Of a stretch of DNA of 64,000 bases, positions 26,701-35,287 are shown in pieces. A model generated the notes under the pieces. The model worked only from the letters and a program-made list of their open reading frames with translations, made no database searches and was not told the origin of the DNA. Origin of the DNA: Nitrospirota bacterium (GTDB lineage Bacteria; Nitrospirota; JACRHJ01); NCBI GenBank assembly GCA_021784575.1, contig JAJYHX010000001.1:273280-337279 (forward strand), in the 5' to 3' direction. The position numbers and the translations under genes are program-made. How positions within the stretch are numbered: the stretch's first letter is position 1; every line of letters starts with the position of its first letter.

Positions 26701-29700
26701 GGGGCGCGAACTCTTATACGGCTACCATAACCGGCCTTTCGCCTAACACGCTCTACGACATACAGGCGGTCTTCACCGACGAAAGCATTTACGGTTCTGG
26801 CACGGTTACATCAAGCCCCGTAATGACAGCCGGCCCGACCAAAATGGGCACGGCCACGGCGGTCGTGAATTCCAGCACGCAGATAACCGTATTCTCCAAT
26901 TTTTCCGGCGATGCGTCGGACAGCACCACGGCAATAGCCTATGGGACAAGCCCAACTTCGTTTCCTAACACCGCGCCCGGCTCGCCGGTTGGAGGCTCGT
27001 CCCCAAGGTCCAGCATTATTACCGGACTTACGACCGGCACTCCGTATTATTTCCAGATTACGTACACTAACTCTACATATGGTGTAACTACGGATACGGG
27101 GATCACAAACCCGCTGGTCATTGGCCCCTATACACCCACTGCCGTCTGCCAGTCCGAGATAACAAGCTGCACGGACTGCCACTCGCTGCCGCCCAATGAG
27201 GGCAGCCACCAGATTCCTGAACATGAGGGCAAGGCGACGAGGAGCGCCTGCGCTGTCTGCCACTTCAACTACAAGACCATGACTAATGTTACGTCACCGC
27301 GCTGGACGGTAGGCCACTTCGACAACACGATGCATATATATACTTCCAGCCATATCAACGGCGGCATAAAGGGCGGCTACTATATGGGGCTCAGAAACAG
27401 GTCGTCGCTCTGGGCCGGCGGCACCGAGAACGCCAACACCACATACGAATGCACCGCCACATACTGCCATGGCCAGAGCAACTCGCCCCAGTGGGGCACC
27501 ACAGGCATAACCTGCACGGCCTGTCACGATGCTCCGCCAACAGCAGGTTCGCACGGTATGCACAACCAGGGATACATAGGCTATGCGGATAATTCCAACG
27601 GCACCCTAAACTACGATTTCGGCTGCTTTAAGTGCCATCCGAAATCCACGCATGCACAAGGCCCGGCAACCTCGTCATCTGCGGCCTTTGTAGGGCCGTT
27701 CAGCGACATATCGTCCCCGGTTACGCTCGGCGGCACGTATGCGAATGGCACCAGCTCTCAGACTGATAGCAGAGGGTTCGAGTGGAGCGACGCAACCTGC
27801 ACGAACCTCTACTGCCATTCTAACGGCCAGACCGGGGAGACCGGGGCGAAGGTGGTCTACGCGACTCCAAAATGGGGAAACAACACAATAAGCTGCACGA
27901 GCTGCCACGGACAGGCAGATACTGTTGCAAACATGACGTCGTCAACGACGAATCACCTGTCCAGCTCGCACGCGATGCATGCGGCAAATGACAGATATCA
28001 GTTCCCTTGCGCACAGTGCCATAACGAAACAGTCTCGTCGAGCAATTCCATCAGCAACACCGCCCTGCACGTCAACGGCGTGAGGGACGTCCATATCACC
28101 TCGCCCAGTTCTACATATACAAACTGGACCGGGCCTTTCAACTCCAGCACCAATCTATGCAGCAACGTCTACTGCCACAGCAACGGCAACGGCGGTCCGC
28201 CGAACGTTACTCCCCAGTGGGGCGTAACCGTCACGAACTGCGCCAGCTGCCACAACTACAAGGCCCCGTTTGCGGTTATGTCCACCGGCCAACACAAGGC
28301 GCACGTCAATTCGAGTATCGCCCAGTTCGACTGCTACCAGTGCCATTCCGAGACGGTCGATTCGAACGACCAGATTATCTACGCCAACAAGAAACACGTA
28401 AACGGCGTCAAGGACGTGCATATAAATGGCTTTAACGGCATAAGCGGCGTTTACGACAGCACGACCAAGACCTGTAGCGGCGTTTTCTGCCATAGCTCCG
28501 GCCAGCCGGTGAGCACGACGGATCCCACCCACACACCGGTATTCCACGTGACCTCGAGCTGGACCAGGACCGTAACCTACAACTGCAAGTCCTGCCACGG
28601 CTCCAACGGAACGAGCAAGTTCGGCGAGCCGGACTATGCGAACAATTCGACGGTCGGCAGGGCGTTCTTCAACGGACACGGCGAACCCGGCCATGTCAGC
28701 GCCGCGTCCGACTGCGCTAACTGCCATTCCGGAGTGGCCTCAGTCCATACCGTCAACGGATTTGCCACCATCACGTCGCAAACACAGCACATCACCGGCA
28801 CGGTTGTCGTCAAATTCCGTTCTGACATACAAACTGGCGGTGCCACTTGGGACCCGATTACGAAGACCTGCTCGAACGTTCCCTGTCACGGCCCCAACTC
28901 CGGCACGCTTCGCTGGGGCGGCCACGGCAATTGCCAGGCGTGCCACGGCGTGAACTCCAACACAGAGGTCGATAACTTCAACTTTAATAACGGCATAGAG
29001 GCCACCATCAGTATGCTCCAGTACACGTCCGTCGGCCACGGCAAGACGGGCACGTATGCGTATTCCGGCAATACCGGCGCGAACCTGCAATGCACAAACT
29101 GCCATACCGAGTCGGTTGCTCATAACGATGCAAAGGATCCGTTCAGGCTCATATCCTCCGCTACGCAGGAACCGTCTCAGCCTGACACTATCTGTCTCTA
29201 TTGCCACAATTCGGGCATAGAGGTGCATAACTTCCACAATGCCTCCACCGTCTATAGCGGCGGCGTTAACCCGACATGGCTCTTCACGCCTAAGTGCGTG
29301 GACTGTCACGACCCGCACGGCGACATGGGCCCGAACGGCAGATACAACGCATACATGATGCAGAGCTACGTGAACTACACCGCGGGCAGCAATGTCTTCG
29401 GCCAGCCCTCCACCGCCTATGCGCCGTATCGCAAGGCGCTGAACTTCCCGGCGGACGCCGTGGCGAAGTCATACCTCACCATGACGAGTTTTGCGACGCC
29501 GAGCTACAACGGTCTCTGCCAGATATGTCACACCAGGGGCATATCGACGACCGGCGGCACTAAATTCCCGGCCCACTATAACAGGGCCATGTATGGCCCG
29601 GCGTCGGGTGATAGCATGCAAGGCGTATGCACGCAGTGCCACTCGCACTCAAGCGGCTTCAAGGGCGCGGGCGGGGACTGCACACAGTGTCACACGACGG

Positions 29701-32375
29701 GCGGGTCCCCGACAGTGGCAGGCCGCCGCAACGTTATGATCGAGTTTGAGAACTCATCGTCGCACCACGTAGTCGGCACGCCCACGAAATTCGACTGCGC
29801 CGCGTGCCATGCGGAAGGCAATTACGCGGACGGCTCGATGAACTCGACGTATCATACCTTTAGACACGGGGCACCGGTATTCCTGAAGGTTTGGACCGGT
29901 CAGTTCGGCACGGGTTCGTTCAACGTCATAAGCACGATGCCGACGTCAAATCCGTACTTCGACACCACCAAGCTCACTCCGTTCTGCCTCGGCTGCCATA
30001 ACGATGCTAACGACACGGCGACGCCGTTCAGCGACGGACTGAATCCGAACACGTACGCGTGGGACAACAACTCCATCGCGAGCAAGTACAACAACATCTC
30101 CACGACGCCTTGGGGCAAGTTCAACTCCACGCTGTATAATGTCGTCCCGGCGGATGTCGTAACGAAGGCGTACAGCCCGCACGGCAACCCCGGCAAGAAC
30201 AAGTCCGTGATGAGCATAGCCACATTCTTCACATACTCATCCACGAAGGCCGTCGCCTGCCTCGACTGCCACAACGCGCACGCGTCCAATGTCTCAGGCG
30301 GCACGTCCTACAAGAGCAAGAACCCCGAGGGCGGCATACTCAACAGCTACTCAACTGCGGGCGGCAAGCTCAGGTGGAGGCCGACAAGGTTCACCCCGAC
30401 TGAGGGCGGCTCGTCGTCGACGAAGAACATGTACTCCGCGTCGTCCGACCTCTGCTTCAGTTGCCATAACGGCGACAACCCGGCCATCGCGAAGAACTAC
30501 TCCTCCTTCGGCCTGAAGCGCGGCATGACCATCGCAGGCAGCTACTACGACCGCGTCGGCAACACGAAGGTCTGGACGAACTGGTCCACCACGCGCTGGT
30601 CTACGAACGACGTCTGGCGCGGCAGCTTCGCCTATAAGGACGCGCCGTTCCAAGGCGGCCACTTCGGCAACTCGCTGGGCTACCTCCAGGAAGGCATGAC
30701 GAACATGGGCAGCGAGAAGAACCTTGGCCGCGCACTGGTGAACTCGCAGGGGTACGGCAACTGCACCGCCTGCCACGACCCGCACGGCGTATCGACGGAC
30801 TGGACAACCGGCTCGTACAGCAGGCCGGTAAGGACGCTCGCAATGTCCAACGCAACGAGCATCCCGTCGGTATCGATCAGCAGCTATTCCGGCACAAATA
30901 CGGGCATCTACGTAGTTCAGGCCACCGGCGCAAATACCTATCAGGTATCCGGCGACGGCGGCAAGACCTGGACGGATACCAACGTAAGCACCGGCACACA
31001 GGCGACGCAAATTAACGGTGTTGCCGTAACCTTGCCGAGCACCCAGACGTACGCCACGGACGACACCTGGACGTTCATCGTGGGTTACTCCTACATCACG
31101 AAGCAGTACATGATCCCGGCCCTGAAGGGCACCTGGATGCACTCGCCCTACAAGGAAGACCGCGCGCCGAGGAACAGCTACACGACAGACCTCGGCCCGA
31201 ATGGCGCAACGACGGCCAGGCTTGCGGGCATAAACAACGCCAACGATGTCTCCAGCTACAACCCATCAACCATGCCGGGTAGACTCTGGGACGACATCAC
31301 AGGTGGAACTTCTACGGCTACCAGCAACAGGGGCGTTGGAGGGCCGGCGCCAAGAGCGAACCCGGACTTTAAGGCGGGTTCATATGTTCCCGGCTATAAC
31401 GCAGTGGCCATCCAGGGCGACGGCTTTGGCCGCGGCCCGAATATGGGAACGAGCTACCTGTATGGCACGGGATACAAAAATATCTCATCCCTCAAGGGCT
31501 GGAATGGCTACTTCATCGATGAGAATACGTTTGGAACCAGCGCTCTAAAGGGTTACTGGGGTTCAAACTACAATACTATCTCCTCGATAACCATGACGGA
31601 TGCGAACCCGAATGCAACTCCTGGGAACTTCTCGGGCCTGTGCCTCCAATGCCATGCCTGGAGCAGGAACAGCGGCATAGCGCTTAACAATGTCACTTCC
31701 TCAACAATTGGTACTGGAGCGCAGCATATAACCACAAAACCGCATGAGACGGTCTCAGGCATGGGCTCGATAACCGTCGATCTCTTTAGGAGGGAAGTGG
31801 ACTACAACGGCGGAAGCTGGCAGAACTCTCAGACGTCGCGAGCGCAGGGTGACATACATAACCTTGCCAACCTTTCGCGCGGCACTGATACCAGTACAGC
31901 TCCGCATAATGGACCCGCTGGTCAGATTTCCAATTCGGGCGGCACTATTTACACCGGTGCGGCCGATACAACAGCAGATAGCACGAACCAGGGATATTCA
32001 CATTACTATCGCTGGGGCGTAAATCCGGGTGACGGCTCGCATGGTGGCAATGGCGAGGGTGTGGTAGGATGGGTACAGTCAACATACCACAAGTTCCCGT
32101 GTGCTAAGTGCCACACGCCGCACGTTGCCAGACTGCCGAGGCTGATGAAGACGAACTGCCTCGATAACGACGACCTGACCAAGACTGGTGCTACCGGCGG
32201 CGCACACACTACGCAGGCATACGCAACTCAAACAGCGAACAGCCCCAATGCGGCGGCTGGCATGGGCGCACTGTATAGGAACATGGCCTGCCACAGCACG
32301 AAGATCCAGTCGTGGGATGGCACGAATCAAACATGGGAGTCCGGCGGCGGCTGGAACAACAAGACCCCGTGGTAA
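23712..32375 (+). CDS. Giant surface cytochrome: adhesin-like / Fn3 array / 29 haem motifs
   Basis: 2,887 aa. ATG 23712 follows GGAGG and gives the signal peptide MIKTSKAGRYFGLIAVMLFL...ALA; TTG 23673 would add 13 poor residues. Residues about 30-355 are Ser/Thr/Gly-rich beta structure as in surface adhesins. About 356-1136 are a fibronectin III-like array with ITGLSPGTPYY/VTGLTPGTAYT signatures. From about 1152 to 2800 there are 24 CXXCH and 5 CX4CH motifs (CTATYCH, CTNLYCH, CSNVYCH, CSGVFCH, CSNVPCH). A beta insert without haems lies near 2380-2450. The C-terminus carries one more CH (MACHSTK) with a distant Cys. Known: fusions of adhesive modules and haem arrays occur in extracellular electron-transfer proteins. 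Inference: an extracellular conduit reaching minerals or partner cells. Confidence 0.92.
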   Translation: MIKTSKAGRYFGLIAVMLFLGLLAPYAALAGSSSAATVWLSSPGNFGQSTGSNNAQKYAVIFYNPSNTSITVSQVDITDSDTTGYWSTVTTPASSGGTWSIASGSDIRWTGTQSVGAQGEYVFYCTVYGSSSAPGSWTAVTLSATVTDSKSNTYSSTGVTNATVEGAGKAPTTVNGYFAASTADNSASPLYVLTNGGTPYAGGATVNFDYQLWSLGNNGTYTRYIYGGCGTVQVVITLPSGWGTPTNITVPSIFNTPVVTTDGSGNEIITITQNATAAMGNFNASVLNNITFQATAPNTYTATTASPITATYGGGTSAVVESTSNTSCSTSSYTSPVNAVSNMAVMVAAGSTYTPVNVTGITAGTPTDTTVPLTSTFTGDQGNQCTFYVSPAGAGTYTAITGTNLTETTGQWTETATGLTPGTAYDFEAVYTDSNTSVTGSPATTASSVSTTYTGTTPGTVTASSVADTSLTATVTYNGDSGNTNTCALTTSPAGGTVTPTAQNTTSSPKTYTYSVTGLTPGTAYTLTATFGNTTIEPGATNPISASATTTYTGTTPGTVTPSSVADTSLTATVTYNGDSGNTNTCALTTSPAGGTITQTGHNTTSSPKSYTYSVTGLAPGTAYTLTATFGSTTIEPGATNPISASATTTYTGITPGTITIGAVTDTTIPVSVGFQGDTDSNAGVSFQYSTNPSGPWSSVTGTRGTNSYTATITGLSPGTPYYVQAVFTDEAIYGSGTVTYSSNPVTTTYTGTTPGTITPSSIANTSFDVTVTYTGDTDNNNTCALTVSPSGGTITQTAHDTTSNPKSYTYSVTGLAQGTQYTVSASFTDSSIDGSQPTPVNVTTTVNTAVTTPVSLTAPTIGDTFIGIDTTYSGGSNNNNTCTITSSGGTVVHPAAVNYTLKSYTTTITGLQRNTSYTVFAHYTGVDGVTQPSTLSTTFTTTYYGITPGAIATGAATDTTIPVSVGFQGDTDSNATVAFQYRTDPSGTWYSVAGTRGANSYTATITGLSPNTLYDIQAVFTDESIYGSGTVTSSPVMTAGPTKMGTATAVVNSSTQITVFSNFSGDASDSTTAIAYGTSPTSFPNTAPGSPVGGSSPRSSIITGLTTGTPYYFQITYTNSTYGVTTDTGITNPLVIGPYTPTAVCQSEITSCTDCHSLPPNEGSHQIPEHEGKATRSACAVCHFNYKTMTNVTSPRWTVGHFDNTMHIYTSSHINGGIKGGYYMGLRNRSSLWAGGTENANTTYECTATYCHGQSNSPQWGTTGITCTACHDAPPTAGSHGMHNQGYIGYADNSNGTLNYDFGCFKCHPKSTHAQGPATSSSAAFVGPFSDISSPVTLGGTYANGTSSQTDSRGFEWSDATCTNLYCHSNGQTGETGAKVVYATPKWGNNTISCTSCHGQADTVANMTSSTTNHLSSSHAMHAANDRYQFPCAQCHNETVSSSNSISNTALHVNGVRDVHITSPSSTYTNWTGPFNSSTNLCSNVYCHSNGNGGPPNVTPQWGVTVTNCASCHNYKAPFAVMSTGQHKAHVNSSIAQFDCYQCHSETVDSNDQIIYANKKHVNGVKDVHINGFNGISGVYDSTTKTCSGVFCHSSGQPVSTTDPTHTPVFHVTSSWTRTVTYNCKSCHGSNGTSKFGEPDYANNSTVGRAFFNGHGEPGHVSAASDCANCHSGVASVHTVNGFATITSQTQHITGTVVVKFRSDIQTGGATWDPITKTCSNVPCHGPNSGTLRWGGHGNCQACHGVNSNTEVDNFNFNNGIEATISMLQYTSVGHGKTGTYAYSGNTGANLQCTNCHTESVAHNDAKDPFRLISSATQEPSQPDTICLYCHNSGIEVHNFHNASTVYSGGVNPTWLFTPKCVDCHDPHGDMGPNGRYNAYMMQSYVNYTAGSNVFGQPSTAYAPYRKALNFPADAVAKSYLTMTSFATPSYNGLCQICHTRGISTTGGTKFPAHYNRAMYGPASGDSMQGVCTQCHSHSSGFKGAGGDCTQCHTTGGSPTVAGRRNVMIEFENSSSHHVVGTPTKFDCAACHAEGNYADGSMNSTYHTFRHGAPVFLKVWTGQFGTGSFNVISTMPTSNPYFDTTKLTPFCLGCHNDANDTATPFSDGLNPNTYAWDNNSIASKYNNISTTPWGKFNSTLYNVVPADVVTKAYSPHGNPGKNKSVMSIATFFTYSSTKAVACLDCHNAHASNVSGGTSYKSKNPEGGILNSYSTAGGKLRWRPTRFTPTEGGSSSTKNMYSASSDLCFSCHNGDNPAIAKNYSSFGLKRGMTIAGSYYDRVGNTKVWTNWSTTRWSTNDVWRGSFAYKDAPFQGGHFGNSLGYLQEGMTNMGSEKNLGRALVNSQGYGNCTACHDPHGVSTDWTTGSYSRPVRTLAMSNATSIPSVSISSYSGTNTGIYVVQATGANTYQVSGDGGKTWTDTNVSTGTQATQINGVAVTLPSTQTYATDDTWTFIVGYSYITKQYMIPALKGTWMHSPYKEDRAPRNSYTTDLGPNGATTARLAGINNANDVSSYNPSTMPGRLWDDITGGTSTATSNRGVGGPAPRANPDFKAGSYVPGYNAVAIQGDGFGRGPNMGTSYLYGTGYKNISSLKGWNGYFIDENTFGTSALKGYWGSNYNTISSITMTDANPNATPGNFSGLCLQCHAWSRNSGIALNNVTSSTIGTGAQHITTKPHETVSGMGSITVDLFRREVDYNGGSWQNSQTSRAQGDIHNLANLSRGTDTSTAPHNGPAGQISNSGGTIYTGAADTTADSTNQGYSHYYRWGVNPGDGSHGGNGEGVVGWVQSTYHKFPCAKCHTPHVARLPRLMKTNCLDNDDLTKTGATGGAHTTQAYATQTANSPNAAAGMGALYRNMACHSTKIQSWDGTNQTWESGGGWNNKTPW
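25071..25961 (+). repeat. Tandem 297-bp Fn3 repeats within giant cytochrome gene
   Basis: Three consecutive units start at the ACCGG of TATACCGG at 25071, 25368 and 25665, each exactly 297 bp (99 codons); the next begins at 25962. The first two units are nearly identical in DNA. The third unit (ITIGAVTDTTIPVSVGFQGD) recurs as a diverged copy after 26545. This points to recent internal duplication and possible length variation. Confidence 0.85.
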
Positions 32376-32438
32376 TCCGGGACAGGAGGGCTGAATAGGG
32401 CGCGACACCCTTGGCGCGCCGAGACGATAAAGGAGGGA

Positions 32439-32466
32439 CGGGGGCCTCTTAAGGAGGAGGCCCCCG
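32439..32466 (+). terminator. GC-rich hairpin after giant cytochrome
   Basis: CGGGGGCCTC and GAGGCCCCCG form a 10-bp stem with an 8-nt loop, 64 nt after the stop. No T-run follows, so termination would be partial or Rho-assisted. Confidence 0.45.
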
Positions 32467-32478
32467 CCAGATATTGCC

Positions 32479-32556
32479 TGTCATTCCCGAATGTCTTAAT
32501 CGGGAACCCAGTGGCTTTAAAAAGTCGCTGGGCCCCCGTTTTCACGGGGGTGACAA
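32479..32556. repeat. REP-like palindromic element
   Basis: Starts TGTCATTCCCGA and ends CGGGGGTGACA. It contains TTCCCGA/TCGGGAA and CCCAGTGGCTTT/AAGTCGCTGGG sub-hairpins. The type is common in intergenic DNA of many bacteria. A half copy lies at 35174-35215. Confidence 0.75.
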
Positions 32557-32596
32557 ACACATTAATTAACCAGACAAATCCAGAAAGGAGGAAGAC

Positions 32597-32656
32597 ATGA
32601 AGATAAAGTACACCGCGCCGAAAGTGGTGGCGTCCTCCAGCGTCCACCCCTGCTAA
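32597..32656 (+). CDS. 19-aa peptide gene, possible modified-peptide precursor
   Basis: ATG 32597 to TAA 32654-32656 encodes MKIKYTAPKVVASSSVHPC. AAAGGAGG at 32584-32591 with 5-nt spacing is one of the best ribosome-binding sites in the window, which argues for real translation. The basic MKxKYxxP start and Ser/His/Cys-rich end recall precursors of ribosomally made, modified peptides, but no maturase is seen nearby and no family is claimed. The stop codon TAA is also the first three bases of a TAAC-bounded miniature repeat (32654-32701), so the original gene may have been longer and cut short by insertion. Alternatives: a leader peptide or a small stress peptide. Confidence 0.5.
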   Translation: MKIKYTAPKVVASSSVHPC

Positions 32657-32701
32657 CTTTCTCCCCTCTCTTAAGTTAAAAGAGGGTTCCGGGGTGAGTT
32701 A
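32654..32701. repeat. TAAC/GTTA-bounded miniature repeat, copy R1
   Basis: A 48-bp element from TAAC to GTTA with a central CCCTCTCTTAAGTTAAAAGAGGG hairpin-type core. Related copies lie at 57651-57701 and 63386-63440. Confidence 0.6.
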
Positions 32702-32747
32702 TGAAACCTTTCCATTCAAGGATGGGAGTTGGTATTGGAATGAAAAA

Positions 32748-32779
32748 GGCCGGTGATTTATATTCACCGGCCCGTTTTT
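32748..32779. terminator. Bidirectional terminator
   Basis: GGCCGGTGA and TCACCGGCC enclose a 7-nt loop. The stem is followed by CGTTTTTT on the plus strand and by TTTTT on the minus strand. It separates the cytochrome island (+) from the TPR lipoprotein gene that converges from the right. Confidence 0.88.
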
Positions 32780-32804
32780 TGTCCGCATATCCTCTATCAA
32801 GGAC

Positions 32805-33911
32805 TTATTTTCCAACTAATGCCGCGAACTTTTCCGCCTCGCCGTTTCTGCCTCCCTTCCTGAGCGCGGAGGCGTAATCGAAATAACCGAGCCTGTATAC
32901 CGGGTCGAGCTTCGCCGCCGCCGCCAGCTCCTTCATGCAGGACTCCAAATCGCCCGTCTTGAAATAGGCATATGAGAGGTCGTAAAGGCTTGCGGCGTCG
33001 TTCGGGTAATGCCGGATTATGTCCTTGTAAATCGGCACGGCGTCCTTGAATGACACCTGCTCCGTCTTCCAGGCCTCGGCGCGTTCCTTCCAGAGAGCCG
33101 GCGGAGCGCCTTTTATAATATCCGGGGCGGCAAAAAGCTGGCTTAAATACGTCACAAGGAACCTGAATTTCAGGGGCACAAGGCCGTCCGCGTTGGACGC
33201 GCTAACGGACACCATGTCGGAGGAAAGCCCGCAATTTCGCAGGGTTGCGAAGAATCCGGATATGAACGACAACATCCGGGTTTTTGTTTCGCCCTGATAC
33301 AGCGCGCTTAAGTATGAAATATCGATTTCCACGAGGGCCGGCCCTGTTATGTGCGGCATGTGCTCAAGCGAAACTATCCTTAGCGGGACACCGTTTATCG
33401 TTCCCTTGATTACATCCCCGCTCATGGTCATGGCGTCTATCTCCTTCGCCTGGCCGGGAAAACGCTCCTTCATGTAGCCCTTGAATCCCCGAAGGTCGCC
33501 ATAGGATATCCCGCCGAAAACCGGGACCACCCAATAGATTTTGTTCGCCACGCCGAGATCTTGTGCGAGCCAGGCGGTGTTTTTGGAATCAAACAGGCCG
33601 TCCGGAGCGATTTCTTGGGCCATCGCCTGGAAGTTCCTCTGCGCCGCAAGCTTGTGCAGCTTATCCAGCGCCTGCGCCTTAAGAGGCATAAGCCCGTCGG
33701 TGGCGGAAAAGATAACCACAGTGCGCCCGGAAGCCCCGTTCGCAAGCCAGTAGGGCACTGCCTGAGCCTCGTATTCAAGGGGTTGAACCTGTATCTTGTC
33801 CCGGCCAACCTTCTTGGCAGGCCGCGTTAGTTGAGAGACCGGTTTGGAACAAGAGGATAAAAATAGAAACAATATAACAATTACCGAGGTCGAGAAAATT
33901 ATTTTTTTCAC
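32805..33911 (-). CDS. TPR-containing lipoprotein of unknown function
   Basis: 368 aa. Lipoprotein signal MKKIIFSTSVIVILFLFLSSC (lipobox LSSC, Cys21). The middle part has no clear family; segments such as GRTVVIFSATDGLMPLK and KIYWVVPVFGGISYGDLRGF look like an alpha/beta or beta-rich periplasmic domain. The C-terminal about 90 residues hold two TPR-like units (AVPIYKDIIRHYPNDAASLY; LGYFDYASALRKGG). It lies 51 nt after xseA in the same direction and is probably the last gene of that operon. Probably outer-membrane anchored; role unknown. Confidence 0.75.
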   Translation of the reverse strand: MKKIIFSTSVIVILFLFLSSCSKPVSQLTRPAKKVGRDKIQVQPLEYEAQAVPYWLANGASGRTVVIFSATDGLMPLKAQALDKLHKLAAQRNFQAMAQEIAPDGLFDSKNTAWLAQDLGVANKIYWVVPVFGGISYGDLRGFKGYMKERFPGQAKEIDAMTMSGDVIKGTINGVPLRIVSLEHMPHITGPALVEIDISYLSALYQGETKTRMLSFISGFFATLRNCGLSSDMVSVSASNADGLVPLKFRFLVTYLSQLFAAPDIIKGAPPALWKERAEAWKTEQVSFKDAVPIYKDIIRHYPNDAASLYDLSYAYFKTGDLESCMKELAAAAKLDPVYRLGYFDYASALRKGGRNGEAEKFAALVGK

Positions 33912-33962
33912 TAAGTTACCTTCCGGATTATAAGGTGGGAGCGCGCGTCAAATGCGCAAACA

Positions 33963-35162
33963 CTATTTTATCACTTCGACTTTGATTTCTCCATCGTTAA
34001 ATTGAAGCGTAAGCCTCTCCGCCGCAAAAGCCTCGACAGCCGATTTTATCATCCGGCCATCCGGCAGGCCCTTTGCGATAGCAAAACCGGCCTTCAGGGG
34101 CGCGAGCGGCTCCAAAAGCGACAGGGCGCGGGAGAGCGAAGCCAGCCTGTTGCTTGCCGCAAGCATAAGCCTTGCCTGCGCGGAAGACAGCCGTCCGGAC
34201 AATTCGTCAAGCCGGAGGGCATGGTCTTGCAGACGCCGCATCGGGTTAATCAGGGCGCGTTCCTCGGAAGATACGATTGCCCGGAGATTCCTTAAAAGCT
34301 GGGAGACGGCATACTCCATGCGATTTCGCAGGTTGCGAAGGACTGCGATCAAGTCCTCCTCGTTTTTTGCGACAATCTCCGCGGCGGCGGAAGGCGTGGG
34401 GGCGCGCAAATCCGCGGCGAAATCGGCAATAGTAAAGTCCGTCTCGTGCCCCACGGCTGAAATAACGGGGATTCTCGAAAAGGCGATGGCGCGGGCTACA
34501 ATTTCGGTATTGAATGCGGCGAGGTCTTCGATTGATCCGCCTCCGCGCCCGACGATAAGCACGTCCAGGTCGCTTATTTTGTTCAATTCGGCTATCGCGG
34601 AAGCAATCTCCGCCGGGGCCAGATTGCCCTGAACAGTAGCCGGTGCGATTAATATCTTAACCCCGGGCGCGCGCCTGCCGAGGACGTTCAGGATGTCCCG
34701 TATCGCCGCCCCGGAGGGCGACGTTACCACGCCGACGCGCCTGGGATGGCCGGGGAGCGGGCGCTTCCGGGCCTGGTCGAAAAGTCCCTCTTTTTCCAGC
34801 TTCTCTTTTAATTGGAGAAATGCGAGTTGGAGCGCGCCTATCCCTTTAGGCTCCATGTATTCCGCGACAACCTGGTATTCGCCGCGCGGGTCGTAGACGG
34901 TCAGCCTCCCGCGCAGGATCACCTCAAGCCCGTCCTTCGGGATGAATTTCAGGAACCGGCTCCCGGAGCGGAAGAAGACGACTTTAATCTGCGCGTTCTT
35001 GTCCTTCAGCGTAAAATACAGATGCCCGGAGGAAGGAATCCTCAGCCCGGATATCTCGCCGGTAATCCATACGTCGGAGAAATCGGATTCCAGCTTCTCC
35101 CGTATCCGCCGGGTAAGTTCGGATACTGTAATCGGCGCCTGAAAGTTTAAGTCGAGCTGCAT
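33963..35162 (-). CDS. xseA: Exodeoxyribonuclease VII large subunit
   Basis: 399 aa, family length slightly short (E. coli 456). The N-terminal OB-fold (ITVSELTRRIREKLESDFSD; ITGEISGLRIPSSGHLYFTL) binds single-stranded DNA. The central catalytic region has VGVVTSPSGAAIRDIL, the GRGGGSIEDLAAFN block and PVISAVGHETDFTIADF, followed by a coiled-coil stretch of Arg/Leu-rich helices. With XseB it degrades single-stranded DNA from both ends to oligonucleotides in repair. xseB is not in the window. About 125 bp separate it from ymdB upstream, holding repeat DNA. Confidence 0.96.
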   Translation of the reverse strand: MQLDLNFQAPITVSELTRRIREKLESDFSDVWITGEISGLRIPSSGHLYFTLKDKNAQIKVVFFRSGSRFLKFIPKDGLEVILRGRLTVYDPRGEYQVVAEYMEPKGIGALQLAFLQLKEKLEKEGLFDQARKRPLPGHPRRVGVVTSPSGAAIRDILNVLGRRAPGVKILIAPATVQGNLAPAEIASAIAELNKISDLDVLIVGRGGGSIEDLAAFNTEIVARAIAFSRIPVISAVGHETDFTIADFAADLRAPTPSAAAEIVAKNEEDLIAVLRNLRNRMEYAVSQLLRNLRAIVSSEERALINPMRRLQDHALRLDELSGRLSSAQARLMLAASNRLASLSRALSLLEPLAPLKAGFAIAKGLPDGRMIKSAVEAFAAERLTLQFNDGEIKVEVIK

Positions 35163-35169
35163 AGGAATT

Positions 35170-35285
35170 CAACCTGCCCGTTATTCCCATATGTCTTAAT
35201 CGGGAATCCAGGTTTTTCTTTTACCTGTCATTACCAAGCGCAGCGAAGAATCTGCTTTTATGCCCGCCCCGCCATTCTTGATGCA
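35170..35285. repeat. Degenerate REP-like repeat between ymdB and xseA
   Basis: TTATTCCCATATGTCTTAATCGGGAATCCAG is a partial copy of the palindrome at 32479. It is followed by CCTGTCATTACCAAGCGCAG, which looks like another widespread intergenic repeat type. No gene. Confidence 0.5.
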
Positions 35286-35287
35286 AT

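Noticed and set aside
24780-27120. CRISPR-like array in the repeat-rich segment
   Set aside because: The repeats are 297 bp, in frame, and encode Fn3-like domains; there are no short repeats with unique spacers.
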